64,000 bases of DNA from Solimonas marina (GTDB lineage Bacteria > Pseudomonadota > Gammaproteobacteria > Nevskiales > Nevskiaceae). The first letter of the stretch is position 1. Each line of letters begins with the position of its first letter. The DNA is taken from positions 62,001 through 126,000 of the forward strand of contig NZ_JAAVXB010000005.1 in NCBI RefSeq assembly GCF_012241385.1, read 5' to 3'. Both the position numbers and the translations under genes were made by a program. Under the pieces are notes generated by a model. That model did no database searches. It was given only the letters and a program-made list of their open reading frames with translations, and was not told the DNA's origin. Below are positions 57,368 to 64,000 of this stretch, one piece after another.

Positions 57368-58030
57368 TCAGGCGGCTTTGCGCATGGGTTCGATCGAGCG
57401 GAATACGTCGCCGTATAGCCGGAAGAACATGCGGGCGGCGTGCAATACGGCGTCACGGTCTTCGTCGCGGCGCAGCTGTTCGACGAGCTTGCGGAAGAAG
57501 TCGAGGTGGCTGACGTCGACGGCGCCATGCGTCGTCAAATAGGTGAACGCCTGCTTCGGTAGTCCGAGCGCGCCTTGCAGCGTCGATGCCGCGCCGCTGG
57601 CCAGCTCGATGCTGGTGCTTTCGAGAACGAAGACCATGCCGAAGAAGCCGACCGGATTACCGCGCGTGATGGTGTCGTAGGCATAGGCGACCATCAGCTC
57701 GGTTTCCGGATGCGGCCGGCTGTTGCGCACGGCTTCGGCGTCGCCGCCGGCTTCACGGATGTCGTCGAGGATCCATTCCTGGTGGCCGATCTCTTCTTCG
57801 ATGTAATGCGCAATCTTTTCACGCAGCCACTCGTCCTCGGCGCCGAGGCGTGCGCCGCAGGCCATCATCAGCGGCACGGTGTGGCGCACGTGGTGATAGG
57901 CCTGTGACAGAAAGGCGATGTAGTCGTCGCGGTTGACCTGACCGGCGAACGCAGCGCGAATCAGCGGCGCTGTGTAGAGACGCTGACGATCACTCGTGGT
58001 CTCCTGTTGCAGACGTTCGAAAAAGCTCAT
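57368..58030 (-). CDS. Haem-oxygenase-like diiron protein (TenA/CADD-type fold)
   Basis: The 220-residue protein fits the haem-oxygenase-like diiron oxygenase (HDO) group. Candidate ligands are E78-E80 with H83 (YIEEEIGHQEW), E137 (VFVLESTSIELA) and H168-x3-D172-x2-H175 (TTHGAVDVSHLDFF). HDOs such as UndA (fatty acid to 1-alkene) and BesC oxidise carboxylates or amino acids with O2. Adjacent to an acyl-adenylate ligase, it may oxidise an activated acyl group. Its ATG overlaps the ligase stop (ATGA). Function inferred; no exact homologue recognised. Confidence 0.8.
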   Translation of the reverse strand: MSFFERLQQETTSDRQRLYTAPLIRAAFAGQVNRDDYIAFLSQAYHHVRHTVPLMMACGARLGAEDEWLREKIAHYIEEEIGHQEWILDDIREAGGDAEAVRNSRPHPETELMVAYAYDTITRGNPVGFFGMVFVLESTSIELASGAASTLQGALGLPKQAFTYLTTHGAVDVSHLDFFRKLVEQLRRDEDRDAVLHAARMFFRLYGDVFRSIEPMRKAA

Positions 58031-59523
58031 GTCGAAGTTTCCATGTAAAGGTGATCCAGCCGTTCGCCGTAACGCGCCAGCACTTCGGCGCGGCGGATGC
58101 GGCCGTTGGCCGTGATCAGACCGCTGGCGGCCGTGAACGGTTCGTCGGCGAACAGCCAGCGCCGGATTCGCGCATAGTCAGGCAGCTCGCGGTTGGCGGC
58201 GGCCACTGCCGCCGTGATAGCAGCCTGAACGTCAACGCCGGGTAAAGGCCGGGCGACGATGATCGCCACGTTCCACGGCCGTGCCTCGCCGAACACGGCG
58301 GCGTGGGCAATCACGGCATGCTGGGTCAGCTCGCGCTCGACCCATTCGGGCGCGACGTTGCGACCGAAGGCGGTGATGAACTGGCTTTTCTTGCGGCCGT
58401 CCAGGTGGAGGTAGCCGTCGGCGTCGAGATGGCCGAGATCGCCGGTTGCGATCCAGCCGTCGTTCGCATCGGGCGCCGTCTGGCCGCAATAGCCGAGAAA
58501 GCCGCTGCCACGCACCCAGACTTCGCCGTCGTCGGCGAAGCGCAGCTGCAGATGCGGCAGCGGCTTGCCGACGCTGCCGACGCGCTGCGCCTGCGCGGTG
58601 TTGAGAGCGACGACGGACGACGATTCAGATAGACCATAGCCCTCGTAAACGGGCAGGCCCAGGCGCTGCGCACGTTCGAGCAGCTGTCGCGAAACCGGCG
58701 CGCCGCCGACCGCGATGAAGCGTAGCGACGGCGGCCGCGGTGCGCCCATCTCGCCGGCGGTGACCAGTGCCATCAACAGCTGCGGCACCAGGATCGCGGT
58801 CGTCGCACGCGTTGCATGCAGCGCGCCGAGCAGACGCGGGACGTCGAGTTGCGCGGCGCCGCCCATGCCGACTTCGGCTTGCGGCAGCGCGACGATGGTG
58901 GCGCCGACCAGCAGCGGCGCGTAGACGCCACCGATGTTTTCGAGCAGCGTCGACAGCGGCAGCACGCACAGGTGGCGGTCCTGTGCCTGCGCGCCACTGG
59001 CCTGCATCAGCGAACGGGCCACGGCGATCTGGCTGTCGGCACTCAGGCAGACGCCTTTGGGATCGCCGGTCGTGCCGGACGTGTAGGTGATTTTCTGCGT
59101 GTGTGGCGGCAGGCGCCGTGATGCGTTGCCGCTACGGCGCACCAGTTTCCACGAACAGCCGCAGATCGCCTGCGGTTCGCTGTCCCAATCGCAGAGTTCG
59201 AGCATGCGCTCGTCGTCGGCCAGCAGTGCATCGGCGTCGCTATCGCGCAGGGCGTGGAGCAGCTGCGCATCGCTGAAAAAGCGCGGCAGCGGCACGCAGC
59301 GAATGCCGGCGCTCATCGCCGCCAGATCGCTGATCACCCAGCCGATGCCGTTGTCGGCGTACAGCGCCAGCGTATCGACATACAGGAAGCGCAGTTGCGC
59401 GGCGAGCTTTTCGACTTCGTCGAGCAGCTCGGCGTAACTCAGCTCGCGCTTGCCATCGGTCAGCGCAATCTGCTGCGGACGCTCACGCGCGTGTTGCTGC
59501 AAGGCCTCGAACAGCGTGTTCAT
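58027..59523 (-). CDS. AMP-dependent acyl ligase (acyl-adenylate forming)
   Basis: The 498-residue protein has the ANL superfamily plan: P-loop ITYTSGTTGDPKG (145-157), GYGLSESSSVVALN near 305, and TGDLGHLDADGYLHLDGRKK with FGRNVAPEWVE near 390-425. The A10 position where a catalytic Lys is usual (GKxxR) reads NGRIRR, i.e. Arg. It likely activates a fatty acid or similar as an acyl-AMP or thioester. It is shorter than FadD. It overlaps both the hemolysin-like gene (ATGA) and the diiron gene (ATGA). Confidence 0.9.
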   Translation of the reverse strand: MNTLFEALQQHARERPQQIALTDGKRELSYAELLDEVEKLAAQLRFLYVDTLALYADNGIGWVISDLAAMSAGIRCVPLPRFFSDAQLLHALRDSDADALLADDERMLELCDWDSEPQAICGCSWKLVRRSGNASRRLPPHTQKITYTSGTTGDPKGVCLSADSQIAVARSLMQASGAQAQDRHLCVLPLSTLLENIGGVYAPLLVGATIVALPQAEVGMGGAAQLDVPRLLGALHATRATTAILVPQLLMALVTAGEMGAPRPPSLRFIAVGGAPVSRQLLERAQRLGLPVYEGYGLSESSSVVALNTAQAQRVGSVGKPLPHLQLRFADDGEVWVRGSGFLGYCGQTAPDANDGWIATGDLGHLDADGYLHLDGRKKSQFITAFGRNVAPEWVERELTQHAVIAHAAVFGEARPWNVAIIVARPLPGVDVQAAITAAVAAANRELPDYARIRRWLFADEPFTAASGLITANGRIRRAEVLARYGERLDHLYMETST

Positions 59524-60218
59524 GCCGCGTCCCCCGAGATCGTCGGCGGCAAGGCGCGGCGCAGCAGCTCGGGATGTGCAAGCAGATGGGCACGGCCGGC
59601 GCTGATGTCGGCACCGATGACGACCGGGCCATCGTCGTAGTAGCGTCCCCAGTCGGAACGTAATGGCTGCGGGATGCACTCAATCCGTGCTGCGGCGAAT
59701 TCGACCAATTCCACGTCGAGCCGCGCGAAGCCGTTGATCAGTTGCTTGTGGCCGGTGAAGACCAGCCAGCGGTATCCCATGTTCTGCAGCAGGATGCCCA
59801 ATTGCAGAATGAGCACCCGCAGTGCGCCGCCATGGCGGCCGGCGAGATTGCCGACTTCGACGATTTCGTGGCGTGACAGCGCGACGCTGCGGCGTTCGCC
59901 GATGGTCTGCTCGATCGGCTGTTCGAGATAGGTTTCGAGAAACAGCGGTTCGCTCGCGGCGTCGCGCAGGCCGAAGGCCGCCAGTGGCCGACCGTCGTCG
60001 CCGACCAGGGCGTAGAGGCGCGGCATGAAGCTGTGAATGCGCGCGCCGTAGGCGTGTTCATAACGCTCGGCGATGAAGGCTTCGAGTTCAGCGCGTGCTT
60101 CGGGTGTTTCGGCCTCGACGAGCCGGTACTGGCGTGTCCCGGTGGCGCGCGTGCGGGGCGTGGCCGGCCGCGGGGCGGCTTGGGCGTCGGGCATCTGGGT
60201 GGCTAGGCCGGCGATCAT
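59520..60218 (-). CDS. Thermostable hemolysin-family protein (PF12261)
   Basis: The 232-residue protein matches the thermostable hemolysin (delta-VPH) family: LEAFIAERYEHAYGARIHSFMPRL, quoted here in part as ERYEHAYGARIHSFMP, and VALSRHEIVEVGNLAGRHG, ILLQNMGYRWLVFTGHKQL. The fold is thought to be acetyltransferase-like, so an acyl-transfer role is as plausible as lysis. The ATG at 60218 after AAGGAG is preferred over a GTG at 60233. It is the first gene of the six-gene run and overlaps the ligase by ATGA. Confidence 0.85.
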   Translation of the reverse strand: MIAGLATQMPDAQAAPRPATPRTRATGTRQYRLVEAETPEARAELEAFIAERYEHAYGARIHSFMPRLYALVGDDGRPLAAFGLRDAASEPLFLETYLEQPIEQTIGERRSVALSRHEIVEVGNLAGRHGGALRVLILQLGILLQNMGYRWLVFTGHKQLINGFARLDVELVEFAAARIECIPQPLRSDWGRYYDDGPVVIGADISAGRAHLLAHPELLRRALPPTISGDAA

Positions 60219-60289
60219 GTGGGGCTCCTTCACGCACCCGATCTTCGAGGCGCTTCGGTTCCACTGTTGCAGCGTCGATGCCAGCCGCT

Positions 60290-60352
60290 GCCAGTTGCGT
60301 CATTTATCTCACAACTATTTGTTTATAATTGAAAATATTTAAATAAACGCAC
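60290..60352. promoter_or_regulatory. A/T-rich promoter region for the six-gene operon
   Basis: A 60-base tract of strikingly high A/T (for example TTTATAATTGAAAATATTTA) upstream of the hemolysin-family gene, in an otherwise GC-rich window. It probably holds the operon promoter (minus strand); the exact -35/-10 pair is not clear. Confidence 0.55.
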
Positions 60353-60428
60353 GAGTCCACAGCGCGCGATGCGCTGCAGTCGGCTGCAGGACTGCAAGTC
60401 CTGTCTGCAAGAAATTGCAGGGTTGGGT

Positions 60429-60908
60429 TCAGCAGGCCGGTGCGGCCACGTGTCCGCGATGCCAGTGGCCGCCATCGTCGAGATAGCCGATCACCGCGAC
60501 ATCGGCGCTGGCGGCGCAGCTGCGGACGTAACCGATGGCGCCCGGGGTTGCGGCGACGAAGCGCAGCATCGCCGCCGGTGAGGCGAGCACATAAGGCGGG
60601 CGGATGCCGCGGAAATACTGCTCGTTCCAGTAGTTTTCCAGCGCCGCTGGCGCGGCCCCGAGGACTGCGCGCGAAAACGCCAGGCGCAGCGGATCGTCGG
60701 CCGCGAGATTGGCCGGCTCGATGCGCGTGCCGTCCGGCCAGTACTGGCGCTTGCGACGGAAGATCAGGGCCAGATCGTCGGCGTCGATCCGGGCACCGGC
60801 TTCCGACGGCGCGACGATCACCGCAATCGGATCGGCCGCGCGTGCGGCGATGCAGACCAGGGTGGCCAGCAGCGCGGGTAGCAGCCGCGAGGCGAGGCGT
60901 AGCAGCAT
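60429..60908 (-). CDS. Mini periplasmic phosphate-binding-like protein
   Basis: The 159-residue protein has a signal peptide (LLRLASRLLPALLATLVCIAA ends near 25, shown in part) and a PstS-like single-lobe core: IDADDLALIFRRKRQYWPDG, NLAADDPLRLAFSRAVLG, WNEQYFRGIRPPYVL and ATPGAIGYVRSC. It is about half the size of true PstS. Its ATG shares one base with the porin gene's stop (TGATG), so the two are coupled. Likely a sensor or scavenger subunit, not an ABC receptor, since no ABC genes follow. Confidence 0.85.
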   Translation of the reverse strand: MLLRLASRLLPALLATLVCIAARAADPIAVIVAPSEAGARIDADDLALIFRRKRQYWPDGTRIEPANLAADDPLRLAFSRAVLGAAPAALENYWNEQYFRGIRPPYVLASPAAMLRFVAATPGAIGYVRSCAASADVAVIGYLDDGGHWHRGHVAAPAC

Positions 60909-61972
60909 CAGAACAGCACCGAGATCGAGCCCAGCCAGCCTTCCGGTTCGTCGACGCCGTTGTCGGTGGCAAAGCGGTATTCGACCTTCGTCACCCAACC
61001 CGGATGGAAGCGCCAGGCCAAGCCGCCGATATACAGATTGAGGCCAGGATCGCTGCCGCTCGGGTTGAAGCTTTCATAGCGGGCGACGCCGAACAGCGAG
61101 CCGACGATGGGGGCGACTGCCTGAATGTAGGCGCCGCGCTCGTCGGCGCTGTCGTCGCCGCGCGTGCGTACGCGGTATGCCCATTCGCCGCTGAGCTCGT
61201 AGTCGAGATACTGCCAGAGGAAGTCGACGCCGTAGAGCGTCTTGTGCTCGCCGGCGTCGTGGGTTTGTTCGAACTCGACGGCGGATGCGCCGAGCTGCAG
61301 GCCGTAGCCGACGTCGAAGTCCAGGCGCAGGCCGTAGGCTTCCTTGAACGGATTGCTGTCGTGTTCCGGGGCCAGTTCTTCGCCCGGAGAGGCATACAGC
61401 GCCCACTCGAGCGTGCGTTCGCCGATCGGCAGCACGCCATGCACCATCGCGCCGGTGGCGTTGGTGGGAAAGGTGCTTTCGGTGATCAGCGGCCGCGAGG
61501 TGGTCCAGGTCAGCGGTGCGGCGTGAATGACGTTCCAGCGGCCGATCGGTGTCAGGAACTTGCCGATGCGAAACTGCAGCGCGTCGGACCAGGCATAGTC
61601 GACGTAGAACCGTTCCAGGCCGATATCGAGATCATGGTCACTGTCGCCGTCGTAGCGCATGCCGAGCTGATCGGCGTTGATGGTGAACAGATTCTCGCCT
61701 TCGACCTCGCTGAAGAAGCTCCAGCGACCCTGGCCTTGCCACGACAGCAGCAGGCTCAGGCTGCGCAGCGTCATGGCCGGGTCGTCGCCGAGATAGTCGG
61801 CCACTTCGGCGGCGCTGTAGCCGCCAAGATTGAAGCCGGCGCCCAGCGGGTAGCCATGGCGCTCGACGGCCGGTCCGCTGCTGTCGGCCCCCGGATCGAT
61901 GGCGCCGGCCTGTGCCGATGCCATGCCGCTGACGAGCAGGAGCGGCACCGCGAGGAGTGCGCGCCGCACCAT
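60908..61972 (-). CDS. Outer-membrane beta-barrel (porin-like) protein
   Basis: The 354-residue protein has a signal peptide (RRALLAVPLLLVSGMASAQA) and alternating amphipathic strands typical of a porin (WSFFSEVEGENLFTINADQL, LQFRIGKFLTPIGRWNVIHA, TKVEYRFATDNG) ending in a C-terminal Phe (SISVLF), the barrel assembly signal. ATG 61972 gives the cleanest signal peptide; ATG 61993 adds seven residues. It is coupled with the PstS-like gene, and divergent from a two-component system, suggesting a nutrient-uptake unit. Confidence 0.85.
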   Translation of the reverse strand: MVRRALLAVPLLLVSGMASAQAGAIDPGADSSGPAVERHGYPLGAGFNLGGYSAAEVADYLGDDPAMTLRSLSLLLSWQGQGRWSFFSEVEGENLFTINADQLGMRYDGDSDHDLDIGLERFYVDYAWSDALQFRIGKFLTPIGRWNVIHAAPLTWTTSRPLITESTFPTNATGAMVHGVLPIGERTLEWALYASPGEELAPEHDSNPFKEAYGLRLDFDVGYGLQLGASAVEFEQTHDAGEHKTLYGVDFLWQYLDYELSGEWAYRVRTRGDDSADERGAYIQAVAPIVGSLFGVARYESFNPSGSDPGLNLYIGGLAWRFHPGWVTKVEYRFATDNGVDEPEGWLGSISVLF

Positions 61973-62059
61973 GATGCGTAACCCTGAATCCATGCCCGCA
62001 GTTTTCCCTGACCGCCGCAACGCCAATAATGGCGCGCATTCTTGCACCGAAATTCACGC

Positions 62060-63814
62060 GTGACGATCCGCAGCATTCTGCTTACCGCCTTTCTCGCCGT
62101 CGGCCTGCTGCCGGCGATCGTGCTGACCGGATTGTCGTCCTGGCGCACGCAGGCGGCGATGCGCGCGGAGATCGAGCAAAGCCTGTCGACGCAGGCGACC
62201 GGCGCCGCGGCCGACCTCGACAAGCAGGTTTTCGAGCGCCTGCAGAATGCCGTCACATGGTCGCACCTGGAGGTGATGCAGGACCTGCGGCTCGGTGACA
62301 TCGACAAGCGGCTGTCGACCTTCCTGGTCAACATGCGCCAGCACTATGGCAACGTCTATGACGCGCTGTACGCCGTCGACCCGCAGGGACGCATCGTTGC
62401 CAGCAGCCAGCCGACCGCGATCGGTCGCGCGTTTCACGACGGTCCGGTCTGGGAGCAGGCGGCCCTGCCGGGCGATACGGTGACGGTCGAGGCGCCGCGC
62501 CGCGAGGCCAACGGCACCGAGGTGTTGGTCATGCGTCTGCCGATCGACTCGCAATTCACCGACGGCTCGCTCGGCGAGCTGGTGCTGGTCGTCGACTGGG
62601 GCGTGGCCGCACACGAGCTCGATGCCGGCACACACGACAGCCGCGCGGTCGCTGTCGTCGACCGCAACGGCCGCATCGTCGCAGTGTCGAGCAATCTGCG
62701 CCGGCGCTTCACACCCGGCTCGACGCAACTCGACGCCGACTGGATTGCCGGCAGTGGTGCCCCGGCGCGCGAGCGCGACGGCGCGCCACTGCTCGACGGG
62801 CGGGTGATCGTCAGCGCCGTTCGCGCGCCGGGCCGTGGGCCCTTCAATGGCTTCGGCTGGACGACGCTGGTGCTCGAATCGAGCCGCGCGGCGCTGGCGC
62901 CGGTGCGGCACATGGTGTGGAGCTTCTTCGGCCTGTTGCTGGTGGCAACGGCAGCGACCATCGTCCTGGCGTTCGCAGTGTCCGGGCGTATCGCGCGGCC
63001 GATCGTCGCGTTGACCGATTACGTGCGCGGCCTGATGCGCGAGCAGCGCGCGCCGCCGCCACCGCCGGCGTCCGGCGAGGTCGGCGAGCTGATGGAAGCG
63101 TTCACGCGCATGGTCGATGACCTGGACGCGTCGCGGCAGACACTGGTGCGCGCTTCACAGCTGGCGGCGATCGGCGAATTCGCGGCGATGATGGCGCATG
63201 AAATCCGTACGCCGCTGGGCATCCTGCGCTCGTCGGCACAGATGCTCGAACGCGATCGCGAGATCGGCGGTGAATCGCGCGAGCTGATCGGCTTCATCGA
63301 TACTGAAACCCAGCGGCTCAATCGGCTGGTCGCCAATATGCTCGACCGTGCGCGCGTGCGGCCGCCGAATCGGGCGCCGGAAAACATCGATGCGCTGATT
63401 GCGCGGTGCCTGGCGATGCTGCGCGCGCAGGCGGCGCGCCAGCATATCGAGATCGAGCACGTCCCGGCCGACGATGCGGTGGCCGATGTCGACGCCGAGC
63501 AGATGACGCAGGTGCTGCTGAATCTCATGCTTAATGCCCTGCACATCCTGCCGGAGGGCGGGCGCGTGCGCGTCGCGGCGCGCAGCGACGCCGAGACGGT
63601 GACGATCGAGGTTGCCGATAATGGGCCGGGCATTCCGCCGGCCGAGCGTCAGCGGGTCTTTCAGCCGTTCGTTTATCGTCGCGAGGGAGGCTTGGGTTTG
63701 GGACTGGCCGTGGTCAAACAGATCGTCAACGCGCATGGCGGTGCGATCGTCGTCGAATCCGCCGATCTCGGCGGTGCCGTGTTCCGCATTCGTCTGCCCA
63801 GGCGTGCTGCATGA
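62060..63814 (+). CDS. Sensor histidine kinase with extracytoplasmic (Cache-like) domain
   Basis: The ~584-residue protein has an N-terminal helix (SILLTAFLAVGLLPAIVLTG), a ~260-residue periplasmic sensor, a second helix (FFGLLLVATAATIVLAFAV), HAMP, then HisKA with H380 in MMAHEIRTPLGILRS and HATPase (LNLMLNALH, VADNGPGIPPAERQRVFQPF, GLGLAVVKQIV). The start is unsure: GTG 62060 or TTG 62042. It overlaps its response regulator by ATGA. It is divergent from the porin/PstS-like pair, which it may control. Confidence 0.93.
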   Translation: MTIRSILLTAFLAVGLLPAIVLTGLSSWRTQAAMRAEIEQSLSTQATGAAADLDKQVFERLQNAVTWSHLEVMQDLRLGDIDKRLSTFLVNMRQHYGNVYDALYAVDPQGRIVASSQPTAIGRAFHDGPVWEQAALPGDTVTVEAPRREANGTEVLVMRLPIDSQFTDGSLGELVLVVDWGVAAHELDAGTHDSRAVAVVDRNGRIVAVSSNLRRRFTPGSTQLDADWIAGSGAPARERDGAPLLDGRVIVSAVRAPGRGPFNGFGWTTLVLESSRAALAPVRHMVWSFFGLLLVATAATIVLAFAVSGRIARPIVALTDYVRGLMREQRAPPPPPASGEVGELMEAFTRMVDDLDASRQTLVRASQLAAIGEFAAMMAHEIRTPLGILRSSAQMLERDREIGGESRELIGFIDTETQRLNRLVANMLDRARVRPPNRAPENIDALIARCLAMLRAQAARQHIEIEHVPADDAVADVDAEQMTQVLLNLMLNALHILPEGGRVRVAARSDAETVTIEVADNGPGIPPAERQRVFQPFVYRREGGLGLGLAVVKQIVNAHGGAIVVESADLGGAVFRIRLPRRAA

Positions 63815-64000
63815 ATGCCCGCAACGTTCTGATCGTCGACGACGAAGCCAGCATGCGTCGCGTGCTGGAAATCATGCTGTCGCGCATGAACTACCGTACC
63901 TGGAGCGCGGCCGACGGCAGCGAAGCGTTCCGCCTGCTGCAGGAGCAGAGCTTCGATCTGGTCGTCACCGATCTGCGCATGCCGGGTATGGACGGCATCG
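63811..64000 (+). CDS. Response regulator, 5' part (receiver domain)
   Basis: The first 63 residues form a receiver start: NVLIVDDEASMRRVLEIML with phospho-acceptor D54 in LVVTDLRMPGMDG. It belongs to the type often seen in NtrC-like regulators, but the output domain lies beyond the window. It overlaps the kinase gene by four bases (ATGA). Confidence 0.88.
   Translation, partial: MNARNVLIVDDEASMRRVLEIMLSRMNYRTWSAADGSEAFRLLQEQSFDLVVTDLRMPGMDGI

Noticed and set aside
57368-58030. Thiaminase II (TenA) identity for the haem-oxygenase-like protein
   Set aside because: No thiamine genes nearby and no TenA active-site cysteine in the expected place; metal ligands fit an HDO better.

Overview
The window is GC-rich, tightly packed chromosomal DNA from a Gram-negative bacterium, most probably a gammaproteobacterium. 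Evidence for that placement: an RND efflux operon, the AcnD/PrpF version of the methylcitrate cycle, the uvrA-MFS-ssb arrangement, a YeiE/YeiH-like pair, a HiPIP, and dispersed intergenic repeats of the TAGGAGCGGC...CCGCGAC type that I associate with Xanthomonadales and Nevskiales. A Nevskiales/Solimonadaceae-like host is my best guess from gene content alone. No rRNA, tRNA, CRISPR array, prophage or IS element was seen.

Layout: 1-376 is the 3' end of an rRNA cytosine methyltransferase gene. 450-7056 is a TetR-controlled tripartite RND efflux operon, followed by a stand-alone FabH-like gene (7181-8140). 8457-16373 is a propionate module: a sigma-54 activator PrpR divergent from prpB-prpC-acnD-prpF. 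16540-19186 holds small poorly known genes (DUF899, GFA, CPCC and two hypotheticals). 19402-22909 is a minus-strand flotillin/YqiJ/coiled-coil operon, with DUF808 on the other side of a palindromic operator. 24083-27171 holds a small membrane protein, a sulfotransferase and an orphan TAXI receptor. 27255-30116 is a large secreted M36 metalloprotease with a GlyGly-CTERM-like tail.

30381-39841 is a lipoprotein locus. Four PF04185 phosphoesterases lie in an A-B-B-A paralogue order, followed by a lipoprotein with two CXXCH haem motifs and a CusRS-like two-component system. The first three phosphoesterase genes share a strikingly conserved upstream motif set. Next come a HiPIP, an MpaB-like protein, a YheT-like hydrolase, a Gly/His-rich mini-lipoprotein, the YeiH/YeiE pair, a sirtuin, uvrA, an MFS transporter, ssb, a COG4705 membrane protein and two surface-polymer transferases.

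54145-60218 is one minus-strand run of six genes: thermostable-hemolysin family protein, acyl-adenylate ligase, haem-oxygenase-like diiron protein, phosphoethanolamine transferase, SDR and TPR protein. Its first three genes are coupled by ATGA overlaps. It reads like an undescribed pathway for making or modifying an acyl or lipid product, and is my main candidate for a novel system. The window ends with a porin plus mini binding protein, divergent from a histidine kinase and the start of its response regulator. Between genes, nested double inverted repeats recur at 8160-8435 and 44853-45031, with single-layer relatives at 12400-12483 and 16391-16462.
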